Positions 9,413 to 18,940 of a DNA stretch of 64,000 nt are shown here, one piece after another. A program made the translations under genes and the position numbers. Source of the stretch: a bacterium (GTDB taxonomy: Bacteria; Spirochaetota; Leptospiria; Leptospirales; Leptonemataceae); contig JANSYA010000002.1 in NCBI GenBank assembly GCA_024742665.1, forward strand, positions 434,001 to 498,000, read 5' to 3'. Positions within the stretch are counted from its first letter, which is position 1. Each line of letters opens with the position of its first letter. A model generated the notes under the pieces. The model was given only the letters and a program-made list of their open reading frames with translations, was not told where the DNA came from and searched no databases.

Positions 9413-11242
9413 ATGAGTATTGCCACAAGCCTGGTTCTGGTGATTCTTCTCGGCGTCGTCGCGCAGTGGGCCGCGGCCAGCCTGCGCGCTCCTTCGATTC
9501 TATTGCTGCTGCTGAGCGGCTTCATCGTCGGCCCGGTCACAGGCCTGCTCGACCCCGACGCCTTACTCGGCGAACTCCTGTTCCCGATGGTGTCTCTATC
9601 GGTGGCGATCATTCTATTCGAGGGCGCGCTCAGCCTGCGGATTGACGAGATCAAGCAGGTCGGCAACTCGGTGCGAATGCTGCTGTCCGTGGGTCTGGTT
9701 TGCACCTGGATTCTTTCAGCGCTCTTCGCGTACTATCTGCTTGGATTCGAAGCAGGCTTCGCCGCGCTGATCGGCGCGGTGCTGACCGTGACGGGACCGA
9801 CGGTGATCCTGCCGCTGCTGCGACACATTCGCCTGAAAGGTCAGATCCGCTCCGTGCTCAAATGGGAAGGCATCGTAATCGATCCGATCGGAGCGGTGCT
9901 CGCGATTCTGGTATTCGAAGTCTTAGTCGATGCAACACCCGCCGACACAATCTCCGATACCATTTGGAGCGTTACGAAAGCCCTGGCCAGCGGCGGCGGC
10001 CTGGGAGCGCTCGGCGCGATCGGATTAACCCAGGCGCTGCGCCGCAACTGGGTGCCGGAATATCTCCATAATCCGCTTTCGCTGACGACGCTGCTGACAG
10101 TCTTCGTGATGTCGAATGAGATGCAGCACGAGTCGGGGCTGATCGCGGTAACTGTCATGGGGTTCATGTTAACGAACCAGACGCGCGTACCGGTTCGCCA
10201 TATCATCGAATTCAAAGAGACCCTCGGCACACTATTACTCGCGGTACTGTTCGTCATACTCGCCGCGCGCGTCGACGTAAAGGTTCTCTTTCAGATCAAT
10301 CTGCCGATGATCTTTTTCCTGCTGGCTCTCGTGTTTATCGTTCGCCCGCTGTCCGTTTTGGTTTCGACCTTCAACCAAGATATCACCTGGCGCGAAAGGG
10401 TGTTTCTGTGCTTCATGGCGCCGCGCGGCATCGTCGCCGCCGCTGTCGCGTCGATTCTGGCTCTGGATCTAACGGAGCGCGGCTTTCCCTCGGAGCAGGC
10501 GGATCTGCTTGTCGCCGTCGTTTTCGTGGTAGTCGTCGGCACGGTCGGCGTCTACGGTCTTACGGCTCGTCCGCTGGCAAGAATGCTCGGCCTGGCCGGC
10601 TCCGAACCGGAAGGTGTTTTGATCGTCGGGGCCCACGACTGGGCTCAGGACCTGGCGAACGCGCTTCACACCAGAGGCATCGATTCGGTGCTGCTCGACA
10701 CCAATACGGCGAATATAACCAGCGCGAAACTGCGGGGACTGCCGGCGGTCAACGGCAGCGTGATGGAAGAAGAAACCGTCGCGCACCTGGACCTCGACGG
10801 CATTGGCCGCCTGTTCGCGCTGACCACGAACGACGAGATCAACAGCCTGGCCGCGCTGAAATTATCCCGGGACTTCGGACGCAATCGCGTATATCAGATT
10901 TCGCCGTACCAGGATCCGAAGCAGAGCACCGTCGCGCGAGAACTCCGGGGGCGCGCCCTCTTCGATCGCGCTCTGACCTATTCGCGTTTCGCGGAACTCT
11001 TCGCCCTCGGCTGGCGGATTCGCACGACGAAGCTCACGAAGGAGTTTCCTTTTTCCAGGCTGCTCGATCAACAAAAGAATCTGATCTACCCGCTGCTCTA
11101 TCTAACGGAAGATGGAACGGTTGTCGTAAAAGTCGCCACGGAAAAATTCGAGCCGCGCCCGGGCCAGTACGTGATCAGCCTGTCCGCCCCCGAACTGCCG
11201 ATCGCAGATTCCGTCGCGTCCAAAAACAGCGACAGCGTCTGA
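9413..11242 (+). CDS. CPA-family Na+(K+)/H+ antiporter with C-terminal TrkA-N domain
   Basis: Exchanges monovalent cations for protons across the inner membrane. Residues about 1-390 form some 12-13 hydrophobic segments, with SVAIILFEGALSL and the ion-site region GAVLTVTGPTVILPLL, then KWEGIVIDPIGAVLAI, typical of NhaP/KefB-like antiporters. After residue 395 comes a soluble domain EGVLIVGAHDWAQDLA..VLLDTNT that matches the NAD-binding TrkA-N/KTN fold, and then a TrkA-C-like tail. The glycine motif GAHDWA departs from the usual GxGxxG, so nucleotide binding may be altered. ATG at 9413 lies 48 bp after the ATPase-like gene on the same strand; the two may be co-transcribed. Confidence 0.85.
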   Translation: MSIATSLVLVILLGVVAQWAAASLRAPSILLLLLSGFIVGPVTGLLDPDALLGELLFPMVSLSVAIILFEGALSLRIDEIKQVGNSVRMLLSVGLVCTWILSALFAYYLLGFEAGFAALIGAVLTVTGPTVILPLLRHIRLKGQIRSVLKWEGIVIDPIGAVLAILVFEVLVDATPADTISDTIWSVTKALASGGGLGALGAIGLTQALRRNWVPEYLHNPLSLTTLLTVFVMSNEMQHESGLIAVTVMGFMLTNQTRVPVRHIIEFKETLGTLLLAVLFVILAARVDVKVLFQINLPMIFFLLALVFIVRPLSVLVSTFNQDITWRERVFLCFMAPRGIVAAAVASILALDLTERGFPSEQADLLVAVVFVVVVGTVGVYGLTARPLARMLGLAGSEPEGVLIVGAHDWAQDLANALHTRGIDSVLLDTNTANITSAKLRGLPAVNGSVMEEETVAHLDLDGIGRLFALTTNDEINSLAALKLSRDFGRNRVYQISPYQDPKQSTVARELRGRALFDRALTYSRFAELFALGWRIRTTKLTKEFPFSRLLDQQKNLIYPLLYLTEDGTVVVKVATEKFEPRPGQYVISLSAPELPIADSVASKNSDSV

Positions 11243-11255
11243 ACGAACGGCCGCC

Positions 11256-11438
11256 TCAGGCTGCGATGCCCGCCTGACTCAGCTGCTGTCGGACCGACTG
11301 GTAGTTTTCGCTCAGCAGCACCGTGGCCAGAACCTGTCCGTCTTCTTTCCGGGCGACGATCCAGAAATCCGTCTCTTCTTCCAGAACGTAATTCGTCGAG
11401 AGTTGCTGTCGCAATTCAATCTTTTCTATATCTTCCAT
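11256..11438 (-). CDS. Small protein of 60 residues, unknown
   Basis: A short acidic protein (MEDIEKIELRQQL) with a plausible beta-alpha pattern: FWIVARKEDGQVLATVLLSE followed by a helix NYQSVRQQLSQAG. AGAGG lies 11 bases before the ATG, which supports translation. No signal peptide or membrane segment. It fills the space between the antiporter and cupin genes, convergent with the antiporter. I do not recognise a family. It may be real because the codon pattern matches its neighbours, but the length is short enough for chance. Confidence 0.45.
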   Translation of the reverse strand: MEDIEKIELRQQLSTNYVLEEETDFWIVARKEDGQVLATVLLSENYQSVRQQLSQAGIAA

Positions 11439-11662
11439 AGTAGCGCGAACCTCTTTACACTATCGCATATAATTAAGACTAACTACAACCAGCCTGGCAC
11501 GACATCGGCCAAAGCTGCAACAAAATTTATTATCAACTCGCAGCAATTGCTACTCCGACATTTTTTTGACGCCGGGTTTCAAATATTTCACGCCAACTTG
11601 CGAAAAAAATAAAGAGATGCACCGGCGCGAAACAATATTGAGAATTCTCTCAAACAGGAACG

Positions 11663-12136
11663 ATGATGCAAAACAAACCCATCGCGGCGCTGAAAATCGC
11701 AGCTCCGCGCACAAAGACTATCTACCCGGAGCCTTTCGCCGCGGTAGTCGCAGGGCGCGAAAAACGTAAGCTCGGCGAATTCTTCGGCCTCAAGAACTTC
11801 GGAGTGAATCTGACGCGGCTGGCTCCGGGGGCGGCGTCGGCGCTATTGCACAAACACTCGAAGCAGGATGAATTTATTTACGTGCTCGAAGGTACGCCGA
11901 CGCTCCTGCTCGACGAAGAAGATCATATATTACAGGCGGGGGATTGCGTTGGCTTTCCCGCGGACGCCGGCGTCGCCCACCAGCTTGTGAATCGTTCCGG
12001 GGCCGACGTTGTATATATCGAAGTCGGCGATCGCACGGCCGGCGATCAGGTGGAATATCCGAACGACGATCTCAAAGCGACGATGGGCGCGGACGGCGCC
12101 TGGAAATTGACGCGCAAAGACGGCAGCGCGTACTAA
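11663..12136 (+). CDS. Cupin-domain protein (COG3837-like)
   Basis: A small cytosolic single-domain beta-barrel protein of 157 residues. Cupin motif 1 reads LLHKHSKQDEFIYVLEG, with the two His and one Glu that bind the metal; motif 2 is GDCVGFPADAGVAHQLVN with the final His. The longer N- and C-terminal tails, and the ending VEYPNDDLKATMG, resemble the COG3837 branch of cupins, often annotated as sugar-binding or dioxygenase-like proteins of unknown substrate. It starts at an ATG behind a GGAACG stretch. The preceding 200 bp has no gene I can support. It is convergent with the TSUP permease gene. Confidence 0.8.
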   Translation: MMQNKPIAALKIAAPRTKTIYPEPFAAVVAGREKRKLGEFFGLKNFGVNLTRLAPGAASALLHKHSKQDEFIYVLEGTPTLLLDEEDHILQAGDCVGFPADAGVAHQLVNRSGADVVYIEVGDRTAGDQVEYPNDDLKATMGADGAWKLTRKDGSAY

Positions 12137-12169
12137 CAGCTTGCCGTAGATCGCACGATACAACGCGCG

Positions 12170-13060
12170 TCACACCAAACGCAGAATCGCCGCGATCGTG
12201 ATGACGATCAGCAGCCGCCGAATCCAGATATTCGCCCGGGGACTCTGGCTCGCGTAGTTCGCCGCCAGGTAGGCGCCGAGCAGTTGGCCGGCCGCGAGAG
12301 TGAGTCCGGGACCGAAGCGAACCTGGTCGTAATACAAAAAGAAAGCCAGGGCTGGAATCGTAGCGATCAGTACAATCCAGAGTTTCAAGGCGTTCGCTTC
12401 GAGCAGACTGCGACCGCTGCCAAGCACCAATCCCGCCAGGAGCAGCACGCCGACGCCGGCCTGCACGAAGCCGCCGTAAAATCCAATCGCGAAGAGAATC
12501 GCAAGCGCGAGCGGTCGCCGGTACGCATCGCCGTCTTCGGATTGTTCCCGCAGCCAGCGCTTCGGTTCTAGAAACAGCAGACCGAGCACAAGCAGCATCG
12601 CGCCCAGGATCGAGTAGCGCATGGAATCCGCATCGATTGCGACGGCGGCCCAGGCTCCTGCGATCGCGCCGACTGTCGCGGGCACCACATACCACTGAAT
12701 ATTCTCGGCGGGCAGGGCGTCGTTCTTGCGAAAGCCGTACATGCCGCTCAGACTCTGGAAGATCACGCCCAGGCGATTGGTCGCGTTCGCGTCGTGGGGC
12801 GAAAGCCCCATCAAAAAGAGCACCGGCAAAGTAATCAGCGAACCGGCCCCCGCCAGAGTATTGATGCCTCCGGCGATAATGCCGGCGACGAATGCCAGTA
12901 GATACAGCGCCGCGGTTTCGAACTCTCGAACGCTCTCTAAGGTCGCGAGTAAATCGTTAAAATCTGGCGCGGCCTGCAGCGGCATAATCGTTGCGAAAGA
13001 GAATGCCGCGAACGCCGGAGCTGCAAGGGCCCCGTACATCAGAAACAGGGCCGTAAACAT
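12170..13060 (-). CDS. TSUP/TauE-SafE family anion permease
   Basis: Predicted inner-membrane protein with about eight hydrophobic helices in two similar halves. The first half has FVAGIIAGGINTLAGAGSLI and LPVLFLMGLSPHDANATNR, the signature of the TauE/SafE (formerly DUF81) family, which exports sulfite, sulfoacetate or related organic anions. The start lies nine bases after the citramalate synthase stop on the same strand, so the two are probably one transcription unit, although no shared function is known. The first 30 residues are hydrophobic; a shorter start at MPLQAAPDF is possible. The substrate is unknown. Confidence 0.85.
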   Translation of the reverse strand: MFTALFLMYGALAAPAFAAFSFATIMPLQAAPDFNDLLATLESVREFETAALYLLAFVAGIIAGGINTLAGAGSLITLPVLFLMGLSPHDANATNRLGVIFQSLSGMYGFRKNDALPAENIQWYVVPATVGAIAGAWAAVAIDADSMRYSILGAMLLVLGLLFLEPKRWLREQSEDGDAYRRPLALAILFAIGFYGGFVQAGVGVLLLAGLVLGSGRSLLEANALKLWIVLIATIPALAFFLYYDQVRFGPGLTLAAGQLLGAYLAANYASQSPRANIWIRRLLIVITIAAILRLV

Positions 13061-13069
13061 CGAGACGGT

Positions 13070-14617
13070 TTACGAACCCGCGAAGATCTTCGCCGGCAGC
13101 AGCATGCGGTTCAGCATCTTTTCGGTGGCTTTGATCGCCGCGACAACCTGGTCCGGATCGACGCCGACCGTGCGAAAGCTGCGGCCGCCCGCCTTGTTTT
13201 CCCAGGTAATGAATGTCTCAACGAGCGCGTCGGTTTTTCCGCCCGGGGGAATGCGGACTTCATAGTCGACCAAACGCGGAATCTCCAGCTCGATCTTCGC
13301 GGCAATTTCCCGCAAAGCGTTCATGAAGGCGTCATAGCCGCCGTCGCCCTCGGCGTCGCCGGTGTACAAATCGCCGCGGTATTCCACTTCGATGTGAGCC
13401 GAAGGCGATCCGCTGTAGTTCGTGGTGATGACGGCGTCTTTGATTTTCAACATCTCCGCGTCGCCGTGAGCGCCGAAGAGGTCCTGAATCAAAAAGGGCA
13501 GATCGTCGGCGGTCACGATCTTCTTCTGTTCGCCCAGCTGCTTGATGCGATCGAGCAAAAGCTTTTCGCGTTCGGGCTGCAGTTCGATGCCGAGCATCTT
13601 CAGATTGTTTTCGACCGAGGCCCGGCCGGCCAGTTTGCCGAGAGCGTACACCCGCTGGCGACCGAAGCGTTCGGGCAGGATTGGATTTACATAGAGATCG
13701 TTTTTTTTGTCGCCGTCGGCGTGAATGCCGGCGGTCTGCGTATACACGTCCTGGCCGACGACCGGTCGATTTGACTGGATGCGTTTGCCCGAAAAGGTTT
13801 CGACCAATCGCGAAGCCGCGGTGATTTCTTTTTCCACGACGCTCGTGCCGATCTTTAACTTATCATGCAGAGCGGTTACGACCGATTCCAGGGGCGCGTT
13901 GCCCGCCCGTTCCCCGAGTCCATTCACAGCGACGTGCAATCCGCGCACGCCCGCCCGCACCGCGGCGATGCAGTTGGCCACGACCAGGTTATAATCGTTG
14001 TGGCCGTGAAAGTCGGCCTGCAAATCGGGATACAAGTCCATGAGATCGCGAATGCCGGCGTAAACCTCTTCGGGATCGAGAATGCCTAAAGTATCCGGCA
14101 AGAGCACGCGGTTCACGGGCAGCTTCAGCAGCTCGCCCGTAATTTCGCGCACGTAGTCCGGGCTGTGCAGATAGCCGTTCGACCAGTCTTCGAGATAGAC
14201 GTTGACGCGCACGCCCTGTTCGTCGGCGTACTGCACGGTCTTGCGAATATCTTCTAAGTGTTCGGCGAGCGTCTTTCTTAATTGGAGCTCACAGTGGCGG
14301 CGGCTGCCTTTGGTCAGCAGGTTTATGGCGCTGCCGCCCGCGTCGAGGATCCAGTTGACCGATGCTTTGTGATCGCAGAAACCCAGGATTTCAATCCGCC
14401 GGTCCTGGCCTTTTTCGCGCGCCCACTTGAAGACTTCGCGCACGTTCTCCAGCTCGCCGTCGGAGACCCGGGCGCTCGCGATTTCGACCCGGTTGACGTT
14501 CAGCTTTTCCAGCAGGAAGCGCGTGAGCTGGAGCTTTTCGAAGGCCGAGAAGCTAACGCCGTCGGTCTGCTCCCCGTCCCGAAGAGTGGTATCCATGATT
14601 TCGATCGGATTGTGCAT
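13070..14617 (-). CDS. cimA: (R)-citramalate synthase
   Basis: Condenses pyruvate and acetyl-CoA to citramalate, the first step of the threonine-independent isoleucine route. The TIM-barrel N-terminal domain has MDTTLRDGEQ (residues 8-17), the metal-binding HGHNDYN (His204, His206) and GLGERAGNAPLE; the C-terminal LeuA dimer domain has EGDGGYDAFMNAL and DYEVRIPPGGKTDALVE. Length 515 is practically that of the characterised Leptospira interrogans enzyme (516 by memory), and long parts such as FLLEKLNVNRVEIASARVS are nearly the same as I remember, supporting citramalate rather than isopropylmalate synthase and a leptospire-like host. The open frame runs back to 14788; I chose ATG at 14617, preceded by GAGG at good spacing. 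ilvB at 59994-61700 supplies a later step of the same pathway. Confidence 0.93.
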   Translation of the reverse strand: MHNPIEIMDTTLRDGEQTDGVSFSAFEKLQLTRFLLEKLNVNRVEIASARVSDGELENVREVFKWAREKGQDRRIEILGFCDHKASVNWILDAGGSAINLLTKGSRRHCELQLRKTLAEHLEDIRKTVQYADEQGVRVNVYLEDWSNGYLHSPDYVREITGELLKLPVNRVLLPDTLGILDPEEVYAGIRDLMDLYPDLQADFHGHNDYNLVVANCIAAVRAGVRGLHVAVNGLGERAGNAPLESVVTALHDKLKIGTSVVEKEITAASRLVETFSGKRIQSNRPVVGQDVYTQTAGIHADGDKKNDLYVNPILPERFGRQRVYALGKLAGRASVENNLKMLGIELQPEREKLLLDRIKQLGEQKKIVTADDLPFLIQDLFGAHGDAEMLKIKDAVITTNYSGSPSAHIEVEYRGDLYTGDAEGDGGYDAFMNALREIAAKIELEIPRLVDYEVRIPPGGKTDALVETFITWENKAGGRSFRTVGVDPDQVVAAIKATEKMLNRMLLPAKIFAGS

Positions 14618-14768
14618 ACTGTCGCCCTCGACTCTCGGTCTCTTCTCTATTATAGAAGAAATCAGCCGCTTTGACCAGAGCAACGGCCGGCCCGGCTGCC
14701 GAAAATCAAAAAAAGCGGGTCCCCGCCGCTGACTTTCCGCCTGTCCGCTTTCGATACTGTAAATACTC

Positions 14769-15647
14769 GTGGATCGTTCTCGCTTCATCTATTCCGCCCT
14801 GGCGCTGCTGTTATGTCTCGGGGGCACATACGCGGTGCGAGCCCATCTGGCCGACGACTGGTCCGATCGAGCTTTACTGACTTCCCGCAGTAGCCCGGCT
14901 CTGCGCTACAATCTCGTGCCGATTCTGTGTTTTCACAACGTGGACGGCAAGGGCCCCTACTCCGTCAGCCAGGCGAAATTTCGCGAGTATCTCCAGCAAA
15001 TTCGCGACGCCGGCATTCGCGTGATTCCGCTGCAGACATTACACAAAGCGGCCCGGGAAAATCGTCTGCTGACCGAGCCTTCGCTCGTGATCACCATCGA
15101 CGACGATTATAAAAACATCGTCCGCGTGGCCGCCCCGATTCTGCGGGAGTTTCGCTATCCGGCCTCGTTCTTTTTTTATACCGCCGACATTCTCAACGAT
15201 CCGCGATGGGGGACTTCGTGGGAAGATCTGCGTCGCCTGCACGCCGAAGGTTTCGACATTCAGAATCATTCGTACAGCCATACCATCTTTCACGTGCGCC
15301 TGCCCGGCGAAAGCCGCCGCGAGTACGATCAACGCTTGCACCGCGAAATTTATACGAGCCGCGAAATCCTGCAGCGCGAAGTGCCCGACGCGAATCTCTA
15401 CGCCTTCGCCTACCCCATGGGATATTTCAGCGATCATCTACGAGACCGTCTCATCGAAGCCGGCTACGAACTGCTGCTTACAACCGACTCGCGCCCGGTG
15501 GATTTAACGGCCCGCTTCAACGGCACCTTCGATCGCTATACGATTCAAAAGCGATTCGTGCGCAACCCCGAAGCGATGTTTCACCGCCAGCTGCAGTACG
15601 CCCTGCGACCCTACGATCCTGACGCCCGCGACGTCGCCGCGGACTGA
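14769..15647 (+). CDS. Secreted polysaccharide deacetylase (NodB/CE4 family)
   Basis: Probably removes acetyl groups from peptidoglycan or another surface glycan. A GTG start is followed by a hydrophobic segment (residues 6-22) that can be a signal anchor. The NodB motifs are present: SLVITIDDDYKN (the D-D metal and base pair; the usual Gly is Asp), NHSYSH (the metal-binding H-S-x-x-H) and AFAYPMGYFSDH (motif 3). A third conserved patch near the end reads LTTDSRPVD. Its 3' end overlaps the convergent TPR gene by 37 bp. It is divergent from cimA, with about 150 bp between. Confidence 0.85.
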   Translation: MDRSRFIYSALALLLCLGGTYAVRAHLADDWSDRALLTSRSSPALRYNLVPILCFHNVDGKGPYSVSQAKFREYLQQIRDAGIRVIPLQTLHKAARENRLLTEPSLVITIDDDYKNIVRVAAPILREFRYPASFFFYTADILNDPRWGTSWEDLRRLHAEGFDIQNHSYSHTIFHVRLPGESRREYDQRLHREIYTSREILQREVPDANLYAFAYPMGYFSDHLRDRLIEAGYELLLTTDSRPVDLTARFNGTFDRYTIQKRFVRNPEAMFHRQLQYALRPYDPDARDVAAD

Positions 15648-16738
15648 TCCCGCAAACGCTCCAGCGCGCGATACGAAATACGCAAGAAGAGCGCGTCGCG
15701 CGGATACGAAAGCATCGTATCGAAACTCTGCACGGCTTCGGAATGCGCTCCGATCTTTCGGTACACCAACCCGAGATAATAATGCGCCGAGCGATTGATG
15801 TTGCGCCGGGCGATGTCGCCGGGATAAGTCAGAGCCGCCGACTCCAGCAAACGCCGCGCGTCGTTCCAGCGCCCTTCGCCCATGGCGATGCGCGCCAGAC
15901 CGATCTTCGCATCGACCGACGCGGGGATTTCTTTTAACACGGCCGCATAGTACTCGCGCGCTCTGTCCGGTCGCTCCCACTCCAGGTACGTATCCCCCAG
16001 CGCGATCCAGGCCGCGCGTTCGAAGGGATTGCTTGCAGCCGCCCGCCGAAAGCTGGCGATCGCCGCCTGTTCTTCGCGCTCTCCGGGCCGGCCCGCCGCA
16101 TATACGAAACCCAGGTTTTGATGAATGCCGGCGAACTCCGGCAGCAGCCCCCGGGCTCGCTCGAAATAGCGCGCGGCCTTCTCGCGGTCTCCCAGCTGAA
16201 ATGCGATCCGCCCGGCATTGTACAGGTACGGTAAAAACTGCGGATCCGCGGCCAGACCGGCTTCGAAGCGTTGCAGCGCCGCGACAAAGACCTCGCGATC
16301 GTCCAGACCCGCGCGGCGAATCGATTCGATCGTCGCGTTATTGAATGCGGCCGTGTCGACGATGGTCGCGTCCTCGCCGGGCGCGGTGCCGTCGCCCACT
16401 GTACCGACGGGAAAAAAATCGGGACCGGTGCAAATCAAGAAGTCTCGCTCGACCCGGGCGATCGTTCCGGCCGGCACCTCGTCGCCGGGCAAAATTTCTA
16501 AGGGTTCGACCAACCGCTGATCGTCGTACAGGCGATCCGCTTCCGGAGGCGCGAAACTCTTTTCTTCTGTGGGCTGAATACTAAAATCATCATATGATAT
16601 CGGCTGCGGCGCCAGAGGAGCTACGGCGACGAAAGCCGCACACACCAGAGCCGACGCGATCATGGCCGCGGAATTTCGGCCCCGCGACCGCACCCGGGCG
16701 TAGATCGACCAATTTTGCACAGAATCGCGCTGGCGCAT
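15611..16738 (-). CDS. TPR-repeat protein with N-terminal membrane anchor
   Basis: A 375-residue protein with a hydrophobic stretch (residues 25-45) that is likely a signal peptide or anchor, a proline- and acid-rich spacer, and then at least five tetratricopeptide-like helix pairs (for example FLPYLYNAGRIAFQLGDREK, HQNLGFVYAAGR, AAWIALGDTYLEWERPDRAR and HYYLGLVYRKIGAHSEA). Such proteins act as scaffolds; no enzyme motif is seen. A segment near residues 85-140 could be a small beta domain (VPAGTIARVERDFLICTG). It is divergent from the CsgG-like lipoprotein and overlaps the end of the deacetylase gene. Confidence 0.75.
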   Translation of the reverse strand: MRQRDSVQNWSIYARVRSRGRNSAAMIASALVCAAFVAVAPLAPQPISYDDFSIQPTEEKSFAPPEADRLYDDQRLVEPLEILPGDEVPAGTIARVERDFLICTGPDFFPVGTVGDGTAPGEDATIVDTAAFNNATIESIRRAGLDDREVFVAALQRFEAGLAADPQFLPYLYNAGRIAFQLGDREKAARYFERARGLLPEFAGIHQNLGFVYAAGRPGEREEQAAIASFRRAAASNPFERAAWIALGDTYLEWERPDRAREYYAAVLKEIPASVDAKIGLARIAMGEGRWNDARRLLESAALTYPGDIARRNINRSAHYYLGLVYRKIGAHSEAVQSFDTMLSYPRDALFLRISYRALERLRDQSAATSRASGS

Positions 16739-16852
16739 GCTTTAAGATCGTCCAATTTCAGGAAAAATGAACTCTTTGCCGGGCAATACCCCTCTAATTG
16801 CTTGCCGCCGAACCCGCCTCGCGCTACAGGTTCTGCACTCATCGAGGACACC

Positions 16853-17608
16853 ATGTCGATTTCATCCAAACAAATCTCGCTCTCCAGACCCAATCTGCCG
16901 GCGCTTCCCGGCCCTATCCGCCGCCGAGGCCGCCGCCTGCCGGCTGCCCTGATCCTTTTGAGCGCCGCGCTATTTTCCGGCACCGCCTGTTTGTCGCCCC
17001 AGGAAACGCGCTACGAAACCACCGATACCGCGACGAAGATCGAGGTGCGTCGCGCGCCGCCGGGAACCAAAAAGGTTAAGGTCGCGCTCGTAAATTTTCG
17101 CAATCAAACCGGCCGCAGCTTTCTGGTCAGTCCGGCCACCGCTCAGCTGACCACGATGATGATTCGCAGCGGCTACTTCGACATCATCGAACCTTCGTTC
17201 GTCGAAAGCGTCGTTAAAAATCAGGGCCAGCTGAGTCCCGAAAAGCTGACTGAATTGAACGAACGCTTCGGAGCTGAATATTTTTTAACAGGCACCCTGA
17301 CCAACTTCGAGATTCGCAGAGCCGAGTCGGGCTTCTGTCTGATCCTGCCCTTCCTGGGTTCGAACCAGCAGTCCGACTATATCGTCGAGACCGGCATTGA
17401 CTTTCGCATGGTGACCGCCCCCGAAGGCAGCATCGCCGTCGCCGACGTCGTAGAAAACCGTCGGACCGATACCTCCGAATCCGCCGCGGTTTTATTTTTC
17501 GCTCAGGGCCAGAGTACCAAAGTGCTGCAGTCCAGCGGCGGCACTCTGCTGCGCTACGCGATGCGCGACATGGTCGAGAAGCTGATCGACAGCCTGCCCG
17601 CACAATAA
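16853..17608 (+). CDS. CsgG-like lipoprotein
   Basis: Export leader with a hydrophobic core (residues 30-45) ending FSGTAC, a lipobox with Cys46, so an envelope lipoprotein. The rest follows the CsgG/HfaB fold pattern: VKVALVNFRNQTG, then a helix TTMMIRSGYFDIIEPSFVES, then FGAEYFLTGTLTNFEI, then a long beta segment and a final helix. CsgG proteins form secretion channels for curli, but many relatives only have the periplasmic domain, and this one lacks an obvious pair of long transmembrane hairpins. ATG at 16853 is preceded by GAGGA; the upstream open frame from 16715 is not needed. It is followed by a second CsgG-like gene after 15 bp. Confidence 0.7.
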   Translation: MSISSKQISLSRPNLPALPGPIRRRGRRLPAALILLSAALFSGTACLSPQETRYETTDTATKIEVRRAPPGTKKVKVALVNFRNQTGRSFLVSPATAQLTTMMIRSGYFDIIEPSFVESVVKNQGQLSPEKLTELNERFGAEYFLTGTLTNFEIRRAESGFCLILPFLGSNQQSDYIVETGIDFRMVTAPEGSIAVADVVENRRTDTSESAAVLFFAQGQSTKVLQSSGGTLLRYAMRDMVEKLIDSLPAQ

Positions 17609-17623
17609 TCAGGCGGGGGAATC

Positions 17624-18940
17624 GTGCGTCGCCGGCCTTCACTCTATCGTTCGATCGCACTGCTCGCGTTGCTCGCCTACGGCGGTCTGTTCGCGACGCG
17701 CTGCGCGAGCTTTGCCGGCGCGAGCGACACCAGCTATACGGCCCTCAAACCAATCGGCGAAGAGCTGCCGGCGCCCCCCGCGAATTTCGTTCCGATCCGA
17801 ATCGTCCTTTTGGACTTCAAGAACTCGGCCAGCGTTTCGCGTTTCGACGTGATTCCCGACGGCGACTATAGCGACTACATCGCAAACGTCAGCGAACCGA
17901 CTACGCCGATGCAGGTCCCGGCCGTCGCCGGCAATGACGATAGCCCACCCGACTTCACGAATTCATCAAGCGAGGGCACCGAGGACGAATCAAGCGACGA
18001 CCCGACGCGCGACGACGATGCTGCCGAATCAAACGACGACCCCACGCGCGACGACGATCTGCGAAAGGCGAATTCCGAAACCGACGCGAACGATGCCGGC
18101 GATGCTGCAGCCGACGGCGACGATGCCGAAACCGCGGATGATTCAAACGCCACGGACGACGCAGCAGGTTCCGAAAATAGCGCCGACGACAGCGCCGCGC
18201 AAGAATCGCAAGAATCCGAGTCCGCGGCGGCAGCCGAACCCGAGAACGTCGACAGCGGCGCCATCGCCCGGGAGATTACCGAGACGACTTTGTTTCAGTC
18301 CGGCCGCTTCGAAGTCATACCCGAATTTCAGTTTCGCGCAAAGCTGGACGAGGCGCTCGCCGCGGGAACCGAACGATCGGCGGCGATTCAGAGTGCAGCC
18401 CGGGAACTCGGTGTCGACTACATCGTTTACGGCGCGCTGACCGACTTCGAAATCCGCCAGCAGCAGGATTACTGGAAGCTGCCCCTCTGGGCGATTCTGT
18501 TGGTCGGATCGTTTTTTATCCAGGACGATGATCTCAGGGTCTTCGCCTGGTATGCCATGCTGCGCGTCGCCCTGGTATTGCCGCTGAATTCTCCCGCCTG
18601 GGACTACGGCATCCAGTGGAACAATCTGGACATCAACGTCGACGTGGCCATGAATCTGCGGCTGGTCGATCCGGGCACCGCTTCGGTCGTATATTCTGAA
18701 AGCAACTCTGTGACCCGCGTCGAAAACGTACGCAATCTAAACCTGCTGGTCTGGTCCAGCAACCGGCGCATCAAGATCACTCAATCAAACGCGGGACGGC
18801 AAATTCGTTTCGTCGCCCAGAACCTGGTCAAAGATCTCGCGAGCTTCGCCGACGCGGGCAGCCTGCGTGCGCCTGCGAATCCAGAAGCCGTCCCGGACGC
18901 ACCGCTCCCCGCAACCCAACAGCCTGAACAGCAACCATGA
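17624..18940 (+). CDS. CsgG-like lipoprotein with large acidic low-complexity insert
   Basis: GTG start and a leader ending GGLFATRC (Cys27), a probable lipobox. VPIRIVLLDFKNSASVS is the first CsgG strand; the fold resumes at TTLFQSGRFEVIPEF and LGVDYIVYGALTDFEIRQQ. Between them residues 103-210 are almost only Asp, Glu, Ala, Ser, Asn and Thr, with a doubled DDPTRDDD block. The C-terminal half has a hydrophobic patch (LPLWAILLVGSFFI) that could touch the membrane. The tail is Pro/Gln/Ala-rich. It lies 15 bp after the smaller CsgG-like gene and overlaps the next gene by 4 bp, so the three form an operon. Confidence 0.7.
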   Translation: MRRRPSLYRSIALLALLAYGGLFATRCASFAGASDTSYTALKPIGEELPAPPANFVPIRIVLLDFKNSASVSRFDVIPDGDYSDYIANVSEPTTPMQVPAVAGNDDSPPDFTNSSSEGTEDESSDDPTRDDDAAESNDDPTRDDDLRKANSETDANDAGDAAADGDDAETADDSNATDDAAGSENSADDSAAQESQESESAAAAEPENVDSGAIAREITETTLFQSGRFEVIPEFQFRAKLDEALAAGTERSAAIQSAARELGVDYIVYGALTDFEIRQQQDYWKLPLWAILLVGSFFIQDDDLRVFAWYAMLRVALVLPLNSPAWDYGIQWNNLDINVDVAMNLRLVDPGTASVVYSESNSVTRVENVRNLNLLVWSSNRRIKITQSNAGRQIRFVAQNLVKDLASFADAGSLRAPANPEAVPDAPLPATQQPEQQP

